This document shows positions 28,899 through 36,366 of a stretch of DNA of 64,000 nucleotides, piece by piece. Numbering within the stretch: the first letter of the stretch is position 1; each line of letters opens with the position of its first letter. The stretch spans positions 1,922,001-1,986,000 of the forward strand of contig NZ_CP014232.1 of assembly GCF_001553935.1 (NCBI RefSeq). The letters are read 5' to 3'. The notes below the pieces were generated by a model. The model made no database searches, was not told where the DNA came from, and worked only from the letters and a program-made list of their open reading frames with translations. Made by a program: the position numbers and the translations under genes. Origin of the DNA: Actinomyces oris. Its GTDB lineage: Bacteria > Actinomycetota > Actinomycetes > Actinomycetales > Actinomycetaceae.

Positions 28899-29412
28899 AT
28901 GCCATCTCCAGACCGGTGAGGATCCAGCGCTCGCGCAGCAGCTCCAGCCGGGCCGCAGCGGCCCGGACCCGGTCACCTTCCTCCAGCAGGACCGTGGCCT
29001 CGCAGGCCCCCGACATCGTCAGCTCGGTGCGCACGCTGCGGATGCGTGGCCGCCGCGGGCTCGTCTGGCGTCCCAGGATCCGGGCGGCCAGGCCCGCCCG
29101 GCGGGCGAGGGCCTCGAATAGGGAGGGGCTGGTCCAGCGCACCAGGTGGTCCACGGGGCGAAGCCCGGCCAGGACCTCGCTGGCGGCAGTCACCACGATC
29201 GCGGCCGTGCGTGAGGCGTCGGCTCCGGCGGCGGACCGTCGTGTCAGGGAGGTTTCCCGTGCGAGGGCTTCGGAGCCGTTCACGGGCTTGGAGGGCTTGT
29301 GCGGAACCGCCCGAGTCGGCGTCGGGTGACTCGGTGAGGGGCGGCTGCGACGTTGAGCGCCGGTCTTGCGGCGTGCGGGGCGGATGGCTTGGGCGGTGGT
29401 GGTCGCGGTCAT
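28897..29412 (-). CDS. Rv3235-like family protein
   Basis: A 171-residue protein with a basic, disordered N-terminal half (residues 1-70, Arg/Pro/Ser/Thr rich) and a conserved C-terminal half. The latter contains AAIVVTAASEVLAGLRPVDHLVRWTS and LGRQTS, which match the Rv3235 family (DUF6459) found downstream of secA in actinobacteria. No function is established. The ATG at 29412 has CAGGAG upstream. It lies 108 bp after the LysM gene on the same strand, and the two are probably co-transcribed. Confidence 0.75.
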   Translation of the reverse strand: MTATTTAQAIRPARRKTGAQRRSRPSPSHPTPTRAVPHKPSKPVNGSEALARETSLTRRSAAGADASRTAAIVVTAASEVLAGLRPVDHLVRWTSPSLFEALARRAGLAARILGRQTSPRRPRIRSVRTELTMSGACEATVLLEEGDRVRAAAARLELLRERWILTGLEMA

Positions 29413-29520
29413 GGCGGACTCCTGACAGTGGGCGGGTGCCCAGTGGGCACGAAGTGTGAGGCGGGTCGGGGCGGTGTTCGACGTCGGCGGTGGAGGTCGC
29501 CGGTGCTGGTGCGTGGCGGT

Positions 29521-30351
29521 TCATCGTGATGGCGCCTGACCTCCTGTCGTCGTGCCCGGTGCGGACAGGGAGTCTGGGACGCTCAGGACCGCGCCGGGGC
29601 GGATCAAGGACGGGTCGGCGCCGATCTCCTCGGAGTTGGCGCGATACAGGGCCGGCCAGGCCTGCGCGATCCGGGCTGGGCTGGAGCCGGCGGGCAGTAG
29701 GTGGGCAGTGATCGACCACAGGCTCTCGCCGGGCGTGACGGTATGAGTGGGGCTCGAGGAGGGTGGGGCGTCGGGGCCGGTAGGGGGCTGCGGCGTCTGG
29801 CTGCCCGGCGGCGTCGAGTCCGCTGACTGGCTTGCGTCCTCCGAGTCGCCAGAACCGGTCGAAGCGCTCGACGGGGACTGCTCAGGCGGCGACGGCGTCG
29901 AGGACTGCGACGACGGTGAGGAGGGGGCCGAGCTGGTGGGGCGCCATCCCAGATCGTCCCCGCCGCCGGTCTCTTGAGTGGCCAGCGCGGGCGCCGAGGA
30001 CAGGGAGACGAGCAGCGCTGAGGCGGTGATGCGTCTGACTGCAGGCGCTCCCCAGGTAGCCAGGACTCTGGCCGCCAGCGTGGAGGTGCCGCCAAGACCA
30101 TGGGGGTCGGGCCCCTTCTCCCCGGCAAGCGCCATCAGGGCCACGAGGGCGGAGACCACGTGCCACAGGGCGCCTAGGGTTCCGCATGCACAGGTCCCGG
30201 CGACGACGGCGTCGGACAGCTCGCTCAGCCCCCAGGACTGCGGCGGGACCGTCGCGAGCTGCTCCGCCGCGCTGTGAGCCGTGCGTCCCAGAAGGATCAG
30301 GACAGCTCCTGACGCGCAGGCCAGGAGTGTCAGCCGTTGACGAGCCCCCAT
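29521..30351 (-). CDS. LysM domain membrane protein
   Basis: A 276-residue protein. Hydrophobic segments near residues 5-25, 45-75 and 100-120 (RRITASALLVSLSSAPALA) suggest a membrane anchor. A Ser/Pro-rich linker (about 125-205) then leads to a LysM domain at about 205-262 (HTVTPGESLWSITAHLL, then IGADPSLIRPGAVLSVP). LysM binds peptidoglycan, so the protein probably spans from membrane to wall. ATG 30351 is chosen because GGAGGG precedes it at the right distance; ATG 30363 and 30366 overlap that site. A promoter with a perfect -35 lies upstream. Confidence 0.85.
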   Translation of the reverse strand: MGARQRLTLLACASGAVLILLGRTAHSAAEQLATVPPQSWGLSELSDAVVAGTCACGTLGALWHVVSALVALMALAGEKGPDPHGLGGTSTLAARVLATWGAPAVRRITASALLVSLSSAPALATQETGGGDDLGWRPTSSAPSSPSSQSSTPSPPEQSPSSASTGSGDSEDASQSADSTPPGSQTPQPPTGPDAPPSSSPTHTVTPGESLWSITAHLLPAGSSPARIAQAWPALYRANSEEIGADPSLIRPGAVLSVPDSLSAPGTTTGGQAPSR

Positions 30352-30390
30352 GTCACCCTCCATCACCGATGATGTCGTTTGATAATGTTA

Positions 30391-30419
30391 GGTGTACGCC
30401 TGTGATGTGATGATGTCAA
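30391..30419 (-). promoter_or_regulatory. Predicted promoter for the LysM gene
   Basis: On the minus strand TTGACA (30419-30414) and TACACC (30396-30391) are separated by 17 bp. The -35 is a perfect match and the -10 is moderate. The surrounding 30360-30440 is AT-rich and holds repeated GATGATGT words. Predicted transcription starts about 35 bases upstream of the LysM start. Confidence 0.5.
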
Positions 30420-30543
30420 TAGTGACGATGTGACATGTGTCGGCCCTGAATCGTGGTAGTGGAGGTCTCTGGTGCTGGCGGAGCGCGGCGTGAGCCGCCT
30501 CGGAGTGCTTTCCTCGGCGGGCGGACTGTGGTGAGGTGGGTTC

Positions 30544-31092
30544 ATGGACTGGGACGCGATGATTGCCGACCTGGAGAGCAGCTTCGATGCTGAGCGCCGT
30601 GCGGACCTGGTGGCGCAGAGTGCCGAGCTGGCGGAGGCCGAGCATGCCTCCATCGAGCTCGTCGACCGCTTGCGAGGCTCGGTGGGCCGACTCATCCACC
30701 TGCGTACTCGCAGCGGCGTTCCCGTTGACGGCGTGGTGTGTCGGGTCGAGCCCTCTTACGTCCTCGTCGATGAGGGGGAGGGGCTGCAGACCGTTGTTCC
30801 GGTGGGGGCGGTGGCCACTGCGATGGCGTTGGCCGGTCCGGCGCCCCGGGATGGCCGACGTCGGCCCACGCTGACGGCTCTGATGCGTGAGGTCGCTCGG
30901 CGGGGTGCGCGGGTGCGCCTGGTGGTGGGCTCAGGAGAAGTAGTGGGGCGCCTGGTCCGGATCGGGGCGGACCATGTCGATGTCGCCGTCGCCCCTGAGG
31001 GCGGGGTCCGCTCGCATCGCGCTCCCGGGGCGGGCGGTGCAGGGGTCATCAGCGTCATGACTGCTGCCATCGAGGTGCTGCGCAGTCGCTGA
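30544..31092 (+). CDS. Unknown protein with two small-beta (Sm-like) segments
   Basis: A 182-residue protein with no family recognised with certainty. The first 45 residues are a predicted helix rich in Glu and Ala (LVAQSAELAEAEHASIELVDR). Two similar stretches follow: one near 47-90 (RGSVGRLIHLRTRSGVPVDG, then VVCRVEPSYVLVDEG) and one near 118-165 (RGARVRLVVGSGEVVGRLVR, then IGADHVDVAVAPEG). Both have the pattern of a strand, a Gly turn, strands, and a closing VP/V strand, as in LSm-like or SH3-like barrels. That structural reading is inference. It diverges from the LysM gene and converges on the BldC-like gene. ATG 30544 is the only good start. Confidence 0.6.
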   Translation: MDWDAMIADLESSFDAERRADLVAQSAELAEAEHASIELVDRLRGSVGRLIHLRTRSGVPVDGVVCRVEPSYVLVDEGEGLQTVVPVGAVATAMALAGPAPRDGRRRPTLTALMREVARRGARVRLVVGSGEVVGRLVRIGADHVDVAVAPEGGVRSHRAPGAGGAGVISVMTAAIEVLRSR

Positions 31093-31115
31093 CGTCGGCT
31101 GGTGGGCAGAGAGGC

Positions 31116-31340
31116 TCAGGGTGCCCCGTCCTCGTTCCAACCCGCCGCGACCATGGCCCTGGTAGAGGCGAGCTGGCGCTGGATGTAGTCCTCCAGGGCC
31201 TGGTCCTCGATGCGCCAGAGCTTGCGGGCGCCGACCTGAATGGCAGGGAGGTCACCGGTGCGGATGAGGGCGCGCACGGCCTGGGCGGAGAGCTGAAGCT
31301 GCTCGGCGACGTCGGCGATGGTCAGGAATCGTGTGCTCAT
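31116..31340 (-). CDS. Small HTH regulator, BldC/excisionase-like
   Basis: A 74-residue DNA-binding protein. The winged helix-turn-helix of the MerR/excisionase type reads FLTIADVAEQLQLSAQAVRAL, then TGDLPAIQVGARKLWRIED. This is close to BldC-like proteins, which regulate development in streptomycetes and are ubiquitous in actinobacteria. ATG 31340 is the family start; the frame extends upstream without similarity. It is divergent from the SAF/CpaE-like operon, with 116 AT-rich bases between, so it may control that operon. Confidence 0.82.
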   Translation of the reverse strand: MSTRFLTIADVAEQLQLSAQAVRALIRTGDLPAIQVGARKLWRIEDQALEDYIQRQLASTRAMVAAGWNEDGAP

Positions 31341-31453
31341 ACCACGATGATCCCACTGCCGGATCCTCTCCACAATTCTTAAAGACACTTGTGGATAACC
31401 TTGAGGTACTATTTTATCCCAACGATGATTGCAGGAGATCAAGGAGGATTCCC
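31341..31453. promoter_or_regulatory. AT-rich divergent promoter region (BldC-like / SAF)
   Basis: The gap between the two divergent genes is markedly AT-rich (around 31375-31425, including TACTATTTTATCCC), unlike its surroundings. Several imperfect -35/-10 pairs can be drawn on both strands and none is decisive. A strong ribosome site AAGGAGG lies at 31441-31447 before the SAF gene. Confidence 0.4.
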
Positions 31454-31456
31454 GTG

Positions 31457-32224
31457 ATGTCATCTCGCCGCAGCCGTTCCCTGACCGCTCCCGAGCGTCC
31501 CCGCGGCGGTCGTTGGCGCCGTCCTGCCTGGAAGGACCCGCGCATGGCCGGGGGAGTGGTGCTGGTGGCCGCTGCCGTGGCCATGGGGGCCTGGGCGGTC
31601 GACGCGGCCGCCGACACCACTCGCGTCTATGTGCTCTCCCAGGATGTCGCTCCCGGGGCAGACCTCACTGCCGAAGGCGTTCTCACGGTGGTCGAGGCCC
31701 ATCCCGGCACCGACGCCTATGTCGAGGCCGGGCACCTGCCGGACGGTGCCGTGTCCACGCGCTCCATGCGCAAGGGGGAGCTGCTGGCCACGGCGGCCGT
31801 CAACAGCGGTCGGGAGCAGGACCTGCGGCCGGTGGTCCTCAATGTCGCCTCCAACCTGCCGGCCTCGACCAAGGTCGGCGACTATGTCGATCTGTGGGTT
31901 GTGCCCAAGGAGGGCGTGGCGGGCCGCCCCGCGGCCCAGGCGTCCGCCACCGCGCAGGCAGGACAGGACGGACAGAGCGCTCAGAGCAGTCCAGGAGACC
32001 AGTCGGGACAGGCCGAGGGGACCGGAGCCCGCCGCGTGGCCACAGGGTTGGTGATCGCCTCGGTCGGTGAGACCAGTAGGGGGCTGATCTCCGGGCCCGG
32101 CACCGGGGTGGAGGTCAAGGTCCCCGAGGCCTCCCTCGCCGCCGTCCTCAGTGCCGTCGGGCAGGAGGGGGCGCTCGTCCTGGTTCCCACCGGCCAGGAA
32201 GCACCGGCGGAGAAGGCCTCGTGA
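31457..32224 (+). CDS. SAF domain protein (CpaB/RcpC-like)
   Basis: A 255-residue protein. A basic N-terminus and a membrane helix at about 30-50 lead to a SAF domain at about 55-120 (TRVYVLSQDVAPGADLTAEGV). The C-terminal half has a Gln/Ala/Ser-rich insert (about 155-195) between beta-strand segments (KVGDYVDLWVVP and VEVKVPEASLAAVL). SAF proteins include CpaB/RcpC, periplasmic parts of Flp pilus secretion. The next gene encodes a CpaE-like ATPase, which supports a pilus or assembly link. The stop overlaps the next start as GTGA. GTG 31454 is an alternative start three bases upstream. Confidence 0.82.
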   Translation: MSSRRSRSLTAPERPRGGRWRRPAWKDPRMAGGVVLVAAAVAMGAWAVDAAADTTRVYVLSQDVAPGADLTAEGVLTVVEAHPGTDAYVEAGHLPDGAVSTRSMRKGELLATAAVNSGREQDLRPVVLNVASNLPASTKVGDYVDLWVVPKEGVAGRPAAQASATAQAGQDGQSAQSSPGDQSGQAEGTGARRVATGLVIASVGETSRGLISGPGTGVEVKVPEASLAAVLSAVGQEGALVLVPTGQEAPAEKAS

Positions 32225-34224
32225 ACGCCCCGGGGGCCGGACTCCTCCTGGCTCTCAGTGGCGACGACGCCGACATCCTGCGGGCGCTGAGCCAGGCGGG
32301 AAGCGGGCTGTGCGTCGTGCGCCGATGCGCCGACCTGCCCGAGCTGCTCTCAGCGGGGATGGCCGGACTGGCGAGCTTCGCCCTGCTGGACACCGGATTC
32401 GACGAGATCGACCGCACCGTCCTGGATCGCCTCGCGCGCGCCGGCCTGAGCGGTCTGCTCCTGGTGGAGAGCCACGAGGAGGAGCGCTGGCGCAGTGCGG
32501 GATGGCCGGTTCTCAGACGCGACACGGACCCTGGCCGCATCTGCTCGGCGCTGCAGGACCTCGTGCGTCGCGGCGGAGCCTCCAGCGCGGTCTCCGCCGG
32601 GCCGGAGGACCCGAGCACCGACTGGCTGAGCGCCACCACCCCCGCTTCGACGGACTCGAACGCCGCCGCTCAGGAGGCCGCCTGGCTCGAAGAGCTGTGG
32701 CGTCAGTCGCCCGACTCCCCGGAGGGTGGAACCGCGTTCTCGCAGCCGCCCCCGACCTCCCCTGAGACCGCAGGCGGGCAGGGCCCGAGGCAGAGCCCGC
32801 GGCGCGACCGGGAGCCGGCAGCCATGGATATGCCGGAGCCCGCCTTCCCGGATGTGATGAGTCGGGCGGATGATGAGCCTGACGGGAGGATCGTCCTGGT
32901 GTGGGGGCCGCACGGCGCTCCCGGGCGCTCGACGGTCTCCGCCTCCCTCGCCCACGGCCTGGCCGCCTGCGGCGGTGCGATTCTCGTGGATGCCGATGTC
33001 GAGGCTCCCAGCCTCGTCCAGCTCCTCGGCATGCCGGAGGACTCCTCGGCCCTGGCCGGAGCGGCCCGCCTGGCCACCCACGGCCGTCTTGACGCCGAGA
33101 GCTTCCGACGGGTCCTGGCGCCGGTGGGCGACGAGCTCTTCCTGCTGGGCGGTCTGGGGAGGTCCGGGCGCTGGCGCGAGCTGCCACCGGCCTCGATGAC
33201 CGAGGTATGGGCGCAGTGCCGTCGGGCCGCGGCCTGGACCGTCGTCGACGTCGCCGGCGGGCCCGTCGATAACGACGTCGATGACTTCACCCTCGAGCCC
33301 GGGCGTGGGGCCGTGACGGCCGACCTGGTATCGCACGCTGACGTCATCCTGGTCGTCGGCGGGGCCGACCCCGTCGGGGTGCGCCGCCTGCTCCAGCTCC
33401 TCGATGAGATGGGGGCCTCCATGAACCCCGCCGGCCGGATCGAGGTCGTCATCAACCGGGTGCGGGCCTCGGCCGCAGGGCCCTCTCCCCAGCAGGCTCT
33501 GCGAGAGGCGCTGGCGCGCTTCGGTGGACTGGAGGACATTGTGCTCCTGCCCGACGACGCGGCGACGGCCGATGCCTGTCTGCTCCAGGGCTGCACTGTC
33601 CTGGAACAGGCTCCCGCCAGCGCACTGGGCAAGGCCCTCAGCGTACTGGTCGACCGTATCGATCCGAGGGTGGCTGCGGCCCGCAGGACTCGCTCCCCGC
33701 GTCGTTCCCTGTTGCGGCGCTCCAAGAGGCGCGGTGGGCGTCGGGAGCGCGGGGACTCCGAGGCTCGGGCCACAACCGCCAGAAGCAGGAGTCGCTCACG
33801 TACGGGCCGTGCGGCGGCCAGGAACCGCCGAGGCGGGGACGGGGGACAGCCGGTTGGTCAACGAGTGCCGGCTGCCCAGGCGCCTAGTGGACCCACTCAG
33901 GTTCCGCCGCAGTTCCCTCTGGGCCTGCCGCCGTCGATCCAGCCCATGAATCAGCAGGTGAACCAGCCGCCGGGGCGGCCGCCGGAACCGCCTCCGAGCA
34001 GCCCGCTGGCTCAGACGCCGCCACCGGAGCAGGGGCCGGCCCCCGGCTCGCCGCACCGGCCGTGGGTGGCGCCTTGGCCGGGTGCGGCAACGGCGTCGGA
34101 CGCAGGAACGCCCCCGGGGCAGGTGCGAGGCCCGGATGACGGCCGCGGCCGGGCCGGGAGGAACGATGAGGGTACGGCCGGCCCTCCACCGGTGCCGCCG
34201 GGGACCGGGCGACACCGCTACTGA
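32221..34224 (+). CDS. CpaE/MinD-like P-loop ATPase
   Basis: A 667-residue protein from GTG 32221. Residues 1-115 look like a degenerate receiver or localisation domain. A variable linker precedes the ParA/MinD-type ATPase (about 220-480). Its P-loop is WGPHGAPGRSTVS (228-240), the CpaE-like form seen in actinobacteria, in which the usual signature Lys is replaced. ILVDADVEAPSLVQLLGM is switch I and TVVDVAGGP the Walker B. The last 180 residues are basic, then Pro/Gln-rich and disordered (about 485-667). From family knowledge CpaE/TadZ directs the Tad pilus machine to its site. No TadA ATPase or pilin gene is in the window. Confidence 0.85.
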   Translation: MNAPGAGLLLALSGDDADILRALSQAGSGLCVVRRCADLPELLSAGMAGLASFALLDTGFDEIDRTVLDRLARAGLSGLLLVESHEEERWRSAGWPVLRRDTDPGRICSALQDLVRRGGASSAVSAGPEDPSTDWLSATTPASTDSNAAAQEAAWLEELWRQSPDSPEGGTAFSQPPPTSPETAGGQGPRQSPRRDREPAAMDMPEPAFPDVMSRADDEPDGRIVLVWGPHGAPGRSTVSASLAHGLAACGGAILVDADVEAPSLVQLLGMPEDSSALAGAARLATHGRLDAESFRRVLAPVGDELFLLGGLGRSGRWRELPPASMTEVWAQCRRAAAWTVVDVAGGPVDNDVDDFTLEPGRGAVTADLVSHADVILVVGGADPVGVRRLLQLLDEMGASMNPAGRIEVVINRVRASAAGPSPQQALREALARFGGLEDIVLLPDDAATADACLLQGCTVLEQAPASALGKALSVLVDRIDPRVAAARRTRSPRRSLLRRSKRRGGRRERGDSEARATTARSRSRSRTGRAAARNRRGGDGGQPVGQRVPAAQAPSGPTQVPPQFPLGLPPSIQPMNQQVNQPPGRPPEPPPSSPLAQTPPPEQGPAPGSPHRPWVAPWPGAATASDAGTPPGQVRGPDDGRGRAGRNDEGTAGPPPVPPGTGRHRY

Positions 34225-34308
34225 GGCCCGGCGCTCGAGTGGTGCCGGGCGCGCGGACTCCGTGCGCTTCCGGGGAGGTTGAGCGCGGAGGTAGGGCAGA
34301 CTGGACAC

Positions 34309-34791
34309 ATGCGCATCTACCTGCCCGCCACCGCCGCCCACCTGCGCGCAAGCGTCCTGGGCTCCTCGCACCAGCCGCTCACGGCTCACGCCGCCACTCC
34401 CGCTCTTGCTCAGGCCCTGCCCGAGGAGGATGAGGAGGGCCTGGAGGTCTCCGCCTCACTGTGCGCCGCCGACGCCTCCGTCGTCCTGCTGGCCGAGCCC
34501 GAGGCCGCGGGGCTGGCCGACCGGCGCATCGTCATCGCGGCCGACGTCGAGGCCGAGAACGTGCGCGAGCTTCCCGTGGAGGGCGATGTGCTGCCCGGCA
34601 CGATCGAGGTCACCGGCGAGATCTCCTGGGAGGACGTGGCCGCCCTGCTCGTGGACGCGCCCGAGGCTCAGGCCGATGTGCGGGCCGCCCGGCTCGGAGA
34701 CGAGGATGCCTTCGAGCGCGCCGCCGAGGCCGATCTGCTCTGGTACGACGTCACGGAGCGGGAGGCACTGGCCGAGAGCCTCGGTGTCTGA
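34309..34791 (+). CDS. DUF6912 family protein
   Basis: A 160-residue acidic cytoplasmic protein from ATG 34309. It matches the actinobacterial DUF6912 pattern: MRIYLPATAAHLRA start, HAATPALAQALP, an acidic EEDEEGLEVSASLCAAD stretch, and the C-terminal DLLWYDVTEREALAE. No signal peptide or membrane segment is present. Function is unknown. It lies between the CpaE-like gene and the rplJ leader and has 84 bp of upstream sequence with no strong promoter visible. Confidence 0.78.
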   Translation: MRIYLPATAAHLRASVLGSSHQPLTAHAATPALAQALPEEDEEGLEVSASLCAADASVVLLAEPEAAGLADRRIVIAADVEAENVRELPVEGDVLPGTIEVTGEISWEDVAALLVDAPEAQADVRAARLGDEDAFERAAEADLLWYDVTEREALAESLGV

Positions 34792-34879
34792 CGCAGCCGG
34801 GACCACTTCTGACGAGCGCTCGCGGTGACGTGACTAGTTCCACGGCCGTTTGCCTTGCGCGCCGGAGGCCGCTGCCGGG

Positions 34880-35020
34880 TATGGTGCTCTCTGCCAAAGA
34901 CCGCAGGTCGCCCGCTCCGGCGGGACCAAGTCCACGTCAGGTGGGGCCGGCGCAGGTGAGAACGAGACTTCTTCGGGCGTGCCCGAGATCGAGCCCCGTG
35001 CCCACCGGCGCGGGGCTTTT
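34880..35020 (+). ncRNA. Ribosomal protein L10 leader (rplJL autoregulation)
   Basis: The long 5' region of rplJ carries the L10-binding kink-turn hallmark CTGCCAAAGACCGCAGGT (34891-34908), typical of the L10 leader RNA. A variable middle part is followed by a terminator hairpin at 34992-35020. From knowledge of this element, excess L10 or the L10(L12)4 complex binds the leader and reduces rplJL expression. The exact 5' end is estimated from a possible -10 (TATGGT, 34880-34885). Confidence 0.85.
34992..35020 (+). terminator. Attenuator terminator in the L10 leader
   Basis: AGCCCCGTGCC (34992-35002) and GGCGCGGGGCT (35007-35017) form an 11-bp stem with one G-U pair and a CACC loop, followed by TTTT. 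This is the best intrinsic terminator in the window. It lies 43 bases before the rplJ start. Confidence 0.8.
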
Positions 35021-35062
35021 CCAGTGAATGGACCCCTGCGGCATACCACGGAAGGAGGGCCC

Positions 35063-35584
35063 ATGGCACGGCCTGACAAGGAAGCAGCCGTTGCTGCGCT
35101 GGCGGACAAGTTCCGCCAGGCTGACGCGGTCCTGCTGACTGAGTACCGGGGACTGAGCGTCGCCCAGCTCAAGGAGCTGCGTCGTTCCCTCGCCGGTAAC
35201 GCCGAGTACACCGTGGTGAAGAACACGCTTGCTGCGATCGCCGCCCGCCAGGTCGGGCTCGAGGACTTCGCCGACGACCTCACGGGCCCCTCCGCCCTGA
35301 CGTTCGTCACCGGTGAGCCGGTCGAGGCCGCCAAGGCTCTGCGTGACTTCGCCAAGGACAACCAGCAGCTCGTCATCAAGGGCGGTGTCATGGACGGCGC
35401 CGTGCTGTCCGCCGACGGCGTTGACAAGCTTGCCTCTCTCGAGTCCCGCGAGGTGCTGCTCGCCAAGACTGCGGGCGCCATCAAGGCGTCCCTGTCCAAG
35501 GCTGCGTACCTCTTCGCCGCACCGGCCTCCAAGGCCGTGCGCACCGTCGACGCCCTGCGCGAGAAGCAGGAGACCGCGGCCTGA
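35063..35584 (+). CDS. rplJ: 50S ribosomal protein L10
   Basis: A 173-residue protein that anchors L7/L12 dimers at the base of the ribosomal stalk. The N-terminus ARPDKEAAVAALADKF and the rRNA-binding block LTEYRGLSVAQLKELRRSL are typical. The C-terminal helix that binds L7/L12 (about 140-170) is intact. ATG 35063 has GGAAGGAGG immediately upstream. rplK and rplA are not nearby, which is common in actinobacteria. It is co-transcribed with rplL after a 63-bp gap. Confidence 0.97.
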   Translation: MARPDKEAAVAALADKFRQADAVLLTEYRGLSVAQLKELRRSLAGNAEYTVVKNTLAAIAARQVGLEDFADDLTGPSALTFVTGEPVEAAKALRDFAKDNQQLVIKGGVMDGAVLSADGVDKLASLESREVLLAKTAGAIKASLSKAAYLFAAPASKAVRTVDALREKQETAA

Positions 35585-35647
35585 GGCCGCACGCGTCATC
35601 CACCAACCCTGCGCGCGCAGGAACCTGATAAGGAAGGAACGCCCATC

Positions 35648-36037
35648 ATGGCGAAGCTGACCACCGAAGAGCTCATCGAGCAGTTCAAGGAGCTCACCCT
35701 CATCGAGCTGTCCGAGTTCGTCAAGGCCTTCGAGGAGACCTTCGACGTTACCGCCGCCGCCCCGGCCGCCGTGGCCGTTGCCGCCGCCCCCGGCGCTGCC
35801 GGTGGCGACGCCGCCGCCGAGGAGAAGGACGAGTTCGACGTCATTCTCGAGGCCGCCGGCGACAAGAAGATCCAGGTCATCAAGGAGGTGCGCGCCCTGA
35901 CCTCCCTCGGCCTGAAGGAGGCCAAGGAGCTCGTTGACGGCGCTCCCAAGCCCGTCCTCGAGGGCGCCAACAAGGAGGCCGCCGAGAAGGCCAAGGAGCA
36001 GCTCGAGGGCGCCGGCGCCACCGTCACCCTCAAGTGA
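35648..36037 (+). CDS. rplL: 50S ribosomal protein L7/L12
   Basis: A 129-residue stalk protein that recruits translation GTPases. The N-terminal dimerisation domain is [22 protein letters not shown], followed by an Ala-rich hinge (about 35-55, [16 protein letters not shown]). The C-terminal domain has [21 protein letters not shown] and [18 protein letters not shown] 35648 has GGAAGGA upstream. A strong hairpin follows downstream, after which an accessory gene separates it from rpoB. Confidence 0.98.
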   Translation: MAKLTTEELIEQFKELTLIELSEFVKAFEETFDVTAAAPAAVAVAAAPGAAGGDAAAEEKDEFDVILEAAGDKKIQVIKEVRALTSLGLKEAKELVDGAPKPVLEGANKEAAEKAKEQLEGAGATVTLK

Positions 36038-36098
36038 GTCTCTCCCCGCTGCCTGAGGCGGTCTGAGGGTCGCCGAGGGCCGGGGAAGCCCAGTTTCA

Positions 36099-36134
36099 CC
36101 GGGTCCCGTCCACCATGAGGTGGGCGGGACCCGG
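36099..36134 (+). terminator. Hairpin terminator after rplL
   Basis: A 16-bp stem: CCGGGTCCCGTCCACC (36099-36114) pairs with GGTGGGCGGGACCCGG (36119-36134), with one T-G wobble and a 4-base ATGA loop. No T tract. It lies 61 bp after the rplL stop. Confidence 0.7.
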
Positions 36135-36193
36135 TCGCGCTCCGGGGCCCTGGTGCCGTCCGTCCTCTGTGCGCTGCGACGTCGTCGGGCTCG

Positions 36194-36324
36194 GGGTGGT
36201 GGGGGATCGGGGACGTACATGTGCGCCCAGGACTGCGATGTCCTCCAGACCACTGAGGTCCGTCCCCAGTGGTCTGGAGGAGAACGCAGTCGCCGATCGG
36301 AAAGTACGTTCCCGACGCCGTCGG
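36194..36324. repeat. 131-bp palindromic repeat element, copy 1
   Basis: Nearly identical to 37689-37819: 131 bp with three mismatches, same orientation, 1495 bp apart. The element is itself an imperfect palindrome. A 15-bp inner stem (36241-36255 with 36267-36281) is perfect in this copy; a GACTGCG/CGCAGTC pair lies outside it; 11-bp outer arms are at 36208-36218 and 36304-36314. No transposase is encoded. It resembles a MITE or dispersed extragenic palindrome. It lies between the rplL terminator and the 3' end of the DUF559-like gene. Confidence 0.85.
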
Positions 36325-36366
36325 GCGCGCTTGATGAGTCAGGGCGCGACGTCGGGAACCGTGACC

